64,000 bases of DNA from positions 620,001-684,000 of the forward strand of contig NZ_JAVDUI010000001.1 of the NCBI RefSeq assembly GCF_031456275.1. The letters run 5' to 3'. Under the pieces are notes generated by a model, which worked only from the letters and a program-made list of their open reading frames with translations, was not told the DNA's origin and searched no databases. A program made the translations under genes and the position numbers. The DNA is from Falsarthrobacter nasiphocae. GTDB taxonomy: Bacteria > Actinomycetota > Actinomycetes > Actinomycetales > Micrococcaceae. Below are positions 61,443-64,000 of the stretch, in pieces. Position 1 is the first letter of the stretch. Every line of letters starts with the position of its first letter.

Positions 61443-62737
61443 GCTGCCTTGGCCGCCTTCCGGGAAGACTTCTTCTCTGCACGGGCCGAGCGCTCCAGGC
61501 CGAACATGGCCTTGATGAGCGGCGGGGCCGCGATGAAGAGGACGATGAGGGACTGGACGACGAGGACGATGTCGATGGACACGTCTGCCTGGACGCTCAT
61601 GGCCTGGCCGCCGGCGCGGAACGCGCCGAAGAGGATCGCCGCCCAGAACGTACCCCACGGGGTGGAGCGGCCCAGGAGGGCCACGGTGATGGCGTCGAAG
61701 CCGAGCTGGCCCGCGATGTTGTCGTCAAGCGTGCGCTCCGTGCCGGAGATCTGGCCCGCGCCCGCGAGGCCCGCCATGCCTCCGGCGATGACCATGGCCA
61801 GGATGTAGCCGCGCGAGACGACCATGCCGGCCGTCCGTGCCGCCGCCGGGTTGGCGCCGATGGCCCGGATCTTCAGGCCGAACGTCGAGCGCTCGATGAA
61901 CCACCAGACGAAGACGACGGCGAGGATGGCCATGACGAACGCCCAGTTGAGGCGGAACTCCGATCCGAGCAGGTGCGGGAACATCGCCGTGTCCGCGACG
62001 GGCGCGGAGACGGGCTGGTTGCCGCCCGGGGCCTTGAACGCGCCGCGCAGGAGAAAGAGGAGGAAGAAGAGCGCGATGTTGTTGAGCATGATCGTCACGA
62101 TCACCTCATGCGCGCCCGTGCGGGCCTTGAGCCAGCCGACGAACCCGCCCCACACCGCGCCGCCGAGGAAGCCTGCGAGGATGACGAGCGGCAGGTGGAT
62201 GACGGCCGGCAGGTGGAAGGTGAAGCCCACCCACGCCGCGGCGGTGGCGCCCGCGATGAGCTGGCCCATGCCGCCGATGTTGAAGAGGCCCGCGCGGAAC
62301 GCGACCGTGACCGCGAGGCCGGTCAGGATGAGCGGCGTGGCCTGGGTCAGGGTCTCGAAGATGCCGAACCGGCCCGCGAGGTCGGAGACCGACGGGTCGA
62401 ACGTCGCGCCCTTGATGAGGGCCCCGTACGCCGTGGAGACCGCGTCCCACGCGGCGGAGAGCGTATCCCCCGGGCGTCCGAAGAAGTACGAGGACGCCTC
62501 GATGACCCGCTTGTCCGTGACGACGATGAGCAGGGCCCCGACGATCAGGGCGACGAGGACTGAGAGCACCGAGACGAGCGCGCTGCCGGAGAAGATCTTG
62601 GCCCCGAGCCCGCGGCCCGCCTGTGGCGCGCCAGGTCCGGTGGAGCCCGCCGCGGCCCCTGCCGCGACAGGCTTCGGAGTCTTCGCCCCGGCCGCCGAGG
62701 GCCTGGGGTCCTTGGGATTGGTCACTGCACTGCTCAC
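61439..62737 (-). CDS. Nucleoside ABC transporter permease (first subunit)
   Basis: 432 aa YufP-like permease. A Pro/Ala-rich cytosolic N-terminus (about 45 residues) precedes TM1 (GSALVSVLSVLVALIVGALLIV). LFNIGGMGQLIAGATAAAWVG, EVIVTIMLNNIALFFLLFLL and FGLKIRAIGANPAAARTAGM are family blocks. GTG start overlaps the ATPase stop (GTGA). First of the two permeases of the import system. Confidence 0.92.
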   Translation of the reverse strand: MSSAVTNPKDPRPSAAGAKTPKPVAAGAAAGSTGPGAPQAGRGLGAKIFSGSALVSVLSVLVALIVGALLIVVTDKRVIEASSYFFGRPGDTLSAAWDAVSTAYGALIKGATFDPSVSDLAGRFGIFETLTQATPLILTGLAVTVAFRAGLFNIGGMGQLIAGATAAAWVGFTFHLPAVIHLPLVILAGFLGGAVWGGFVGWLKARTGAHEVIVTIMLNNIALFFLLFLLRGAFKAPGGNQPVSAPVADTAMFPHLLGSEFRLNWAFVMAILAVVFVWWFIERSTFGLKIRAIGANPAAARTAGMVVSRGYILAMVIAGGMAGLAGAGQISGTERTLDDNIAGQLGFDAITVALLGRSTPWGTFWAAILFGAFRAGGQAMSVQADVSIDIVLVVQSLIVLFIAAPPLIKAMFGLERSARAEKKSSRKAAKAA

Positions 62738-64000
62738 TGCTCGCCTTCCTGAGTGCTTCCGATGCCCTGGCGGACCGCGGCGCGGGCCTCGTCGGCGGTC
62801 ATGCCGGCCATCATGAGGCCGAGTTCGTCGCGGCTCGTGCCGCCGGGCACGATGCCCATGAGCCGTCCCGCGTAGAGCACGGCGATCCGGTCGGAGAGCT
62901 CGAGGACCTCATCCAGCTCCGTGGAGACGATGAGCACGGGCGTGCCCTTGTCCCGCTCCGCCAGGATGCGGCGGTGGAGGAACTCGATGGAGCCCACGTC
63001 CACGCCGCGCGTGGGCTGGGACGCGATGAAGAGCTTGAGGTCCCGGCTCAGCTCGCGCGCCATGACGATCTTCTGCTGGTTGCCGCCGGAGAGGGTGGAT
63101 GCGGTGTGCTCCGCGGACTGCGTGCGGATGTCGAACTCCGAGATCTTCTCCTCGGCGTTCTTCGCGATGGCCGCACGGTCGAGTGTGGAAGCCCGGACAA
63201 ACGCGGGGTCCTCGTACCGGTCGAGGACGAGGTTCTCGGCGACCGAGAACGAGCCGACGAGCCCGTCCACCTGGCGGTCCTCGGGGACGAAGCCGACGCC
63301 CGCGTCCAGCGTCGCTCGCACCGACTGCCCCACGAGCTCCTTGCCGTGGAGGCGGATCGAGCCGCTGACGTTGTCCTGGAGGCCCAAGACGGCCTCCGTG
63401 AGCTCGGTCTGCCCGTTGCCCTGCACGCCGGCCACGCCGAGGATCTCGCCCTGGCGGATGCCGAAGCTGACGTCGTTGACGAGGAGGCGGCCGGAGGGGT
63501 CCGCGACGGACAGGCCCTCGACGACGAACGTCTCCTCGCCGAGCGTCGGCTCGGACTTGTTGAGGTTGAGGGACACGCTGCGCCCCACCATGGCGGCCGC
63601 GAGCTCGCTCGTCGACGCGGATGGGTCCGCCGTGCCGACGACCTTGCCGCGGCGGATCACCGTGATGACGTCCGAGACGGCCTTGACCTCGCGGAGCTTG
63701 TGCGAGATGAAGAGAATCGACGTGCCGTCAGCCTTGAGCTGCGCGATGATCCGCATGAGCTCGTCCGTCTCCTGCGGCGTGAGGACCGCCGTCGGCTCAT
63801 CGAGGATGAGGATCCGCGCGCGGCGCACCAGCGCCTTGACGATCTCCACGCGCTGCTGGGCGCCCACTGAGAGATCTTCGACGACGGCGTCCGGGTTGAC
63901 GTCGAACCCGTAGCGATCCGAGATCTCCTTGATGCGGCGACGCGTCGTCGCGAGATCCAGCGCGCCGAGGCCCTTGACGTCCTCGTCCCCGAGCGCGACG
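62734..64000 (-). CDS. Nucleoside ABC transporter ATP-binding protein (YufO-like), 5' end cut by window
   Basis: About 422 codons visible of a tandem-cassette ATPase (usually about 510 aa). The first cassette keeps its signature LSVGAQQRVEIVKAL and ILDEPTAVLTP. The second has GVQGNGQTEL (Walker A), TLSGGNQQKIVMARELS and IASQPTRGVDVGSIE, where the usual Asp-Glu-Pro Walker B is Ala-Ser-Gln-Pro as in RbsA/XylG-type second domains. The N-terminus, including the first Walker A, lies beyond the window. It couples ATP hydrolysis to nucleoside uptake with the two permeases. Confidence 0.94.
   Translation of the reverse strand, partial: VALGDEDVKGLGALDLATTRRRIKEISDRYGFDVNPDAVVEDLSVGAQQRVEIVKALVRRARILILDEPTAVLTPQETDELMRIIAQLKADGTSILFISHKLREVKAVSDVITVIRRGKVVGTADPSASTSELAAAMVGRSVSLNLNKSEPTLGEETFVVEGLSVADPSGRLLVNDVSFGIRQGEILGVAGVQGNGQTELTEAVLGLQDNVSGSIRLHGKELVGQSVRATLDAGVGFVPEDRQVDGLVGSFSVAENLVLDRYEDPAFVRASTLDRAAIAKNAEEKISEFDIRTQSAEHTASTLSGGNQQKIVMARELSRDLKLFIASQPTRGVDVGSIEFLHRRILAERDKGTPVLIVSTELDEVLELSDRIAVLYAGRLMGIVPGGTSRDELGLMMAGMTADEARAAVRQGIGSTQEGEQ

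Overview
This window is high-GC DNA (about 70% by eye) from an actinobacterium, most likely order Micrococcales and probably family Micrococcaceae. The lineage markers are a mycothiol S-conjugate amidase (Mca), a WhiB regulator, an RpfB-type G5/DUF348 protein, a Pmt O-mannosyltransferase, DUF3499, DUF501 and DUF4307 proteins, TIGR03089, and several actinobacterial synteny blocks (purK-purE-LCP-manA; glpX-DUF4245-fumC; uppS-hlyIII-mca-greA; mazG-eno-ftsB-DUF501-ppx). The genus cannot be fixed from sequence alone. Both window edges cut genes: glmU at the left and a nucleoside ABC ATPase at the right.

Layout. 1-1270: glmU (partial) and tRNA-Gln. 1415-4399: a lower-GC surface-polysaccharide module (UDP-sugar dehydrogenase, GT4 glycosyltransferase, LbH acetyltransferase). 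4499-8235: a LexA-type SOS box followed by a DUF6504 gene and the error-prone polymerase dnaE2. 8232-15573 (minus strand): tatD, a glycosyltransferase, an RpfB-like protein that lacks the catalytic RPF domain, a KsgA-IspE fusion, and a Uup-like ABC-F ATPase. 15641-17174: an IS3-family element with an evident -1 frameshift site. 17292-20491: gabD, lysE-type exporter, rsmI. 20558-25758: pmt, a long-chain acyl-CoA synthetase, a TIGR01906 membrane protein, and an L,D-transpeptidase lipoprotein. 25833-30657: ahcY, DUF3499, a degenerate zincin-like protein, whiB, TIGR03089, gtrA. 30769-36792: purK, purE, LCP ligase, manA, FemAB-like transferase. 36957-37879: a lower-GC pair, a secreted cysteine-containing protein followed by a four-helix membrane protein. 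38023-46265: glpX, DUF4245, beta-carbonic anhydrase, fumC, a glutamine amidotransferase, NUDIX, a 62-aa membrane protein with a structured leader, a prepilin peptidase, uppS, hlyIII. 46458-51447: a small membrane protein, mca, DUF4307, greA, ilvA, a BI-1 protein, and a tRNA with a UAA anticodon. 51506-64000: ndh, ppx, DUF501, ftsB-like, eno, mazG, then nucleoside salvage and import (add, deoA, cdd, two permeases, ATPase).

How the genes work together. Much of the window serves the cell envelope: GlmU (UDP-GlcNAc), UppS (polyprenyl carrier), the LCP ligase, FemAB, the L,D-transpeptidase, Pmt, the RpfB-like protein, and ManA with the Ugd/GT/acetyltransferase module (sugar nucleotides and glycans). 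The right end is a coherent nucleoside import and catabolism operon. A repeated regulatory theme is visible: about 15 genes have a TAnnnT -10 box 6-7 nt before the initiation codon and no Shine-Dalgarno sequence, which suggests leaderless transcripts.

No CRISPR array, prophage or complete unknown multi-gene defence system was seen. The most interesting candidates for new biology are the secreted/membrane protein pair at 36957-37879, the attenuator-like leader of the 62-aa membrane protein at 43540-43923, the KsgA-IspE fusion, and the RPF-domain-less RpfB homologue.
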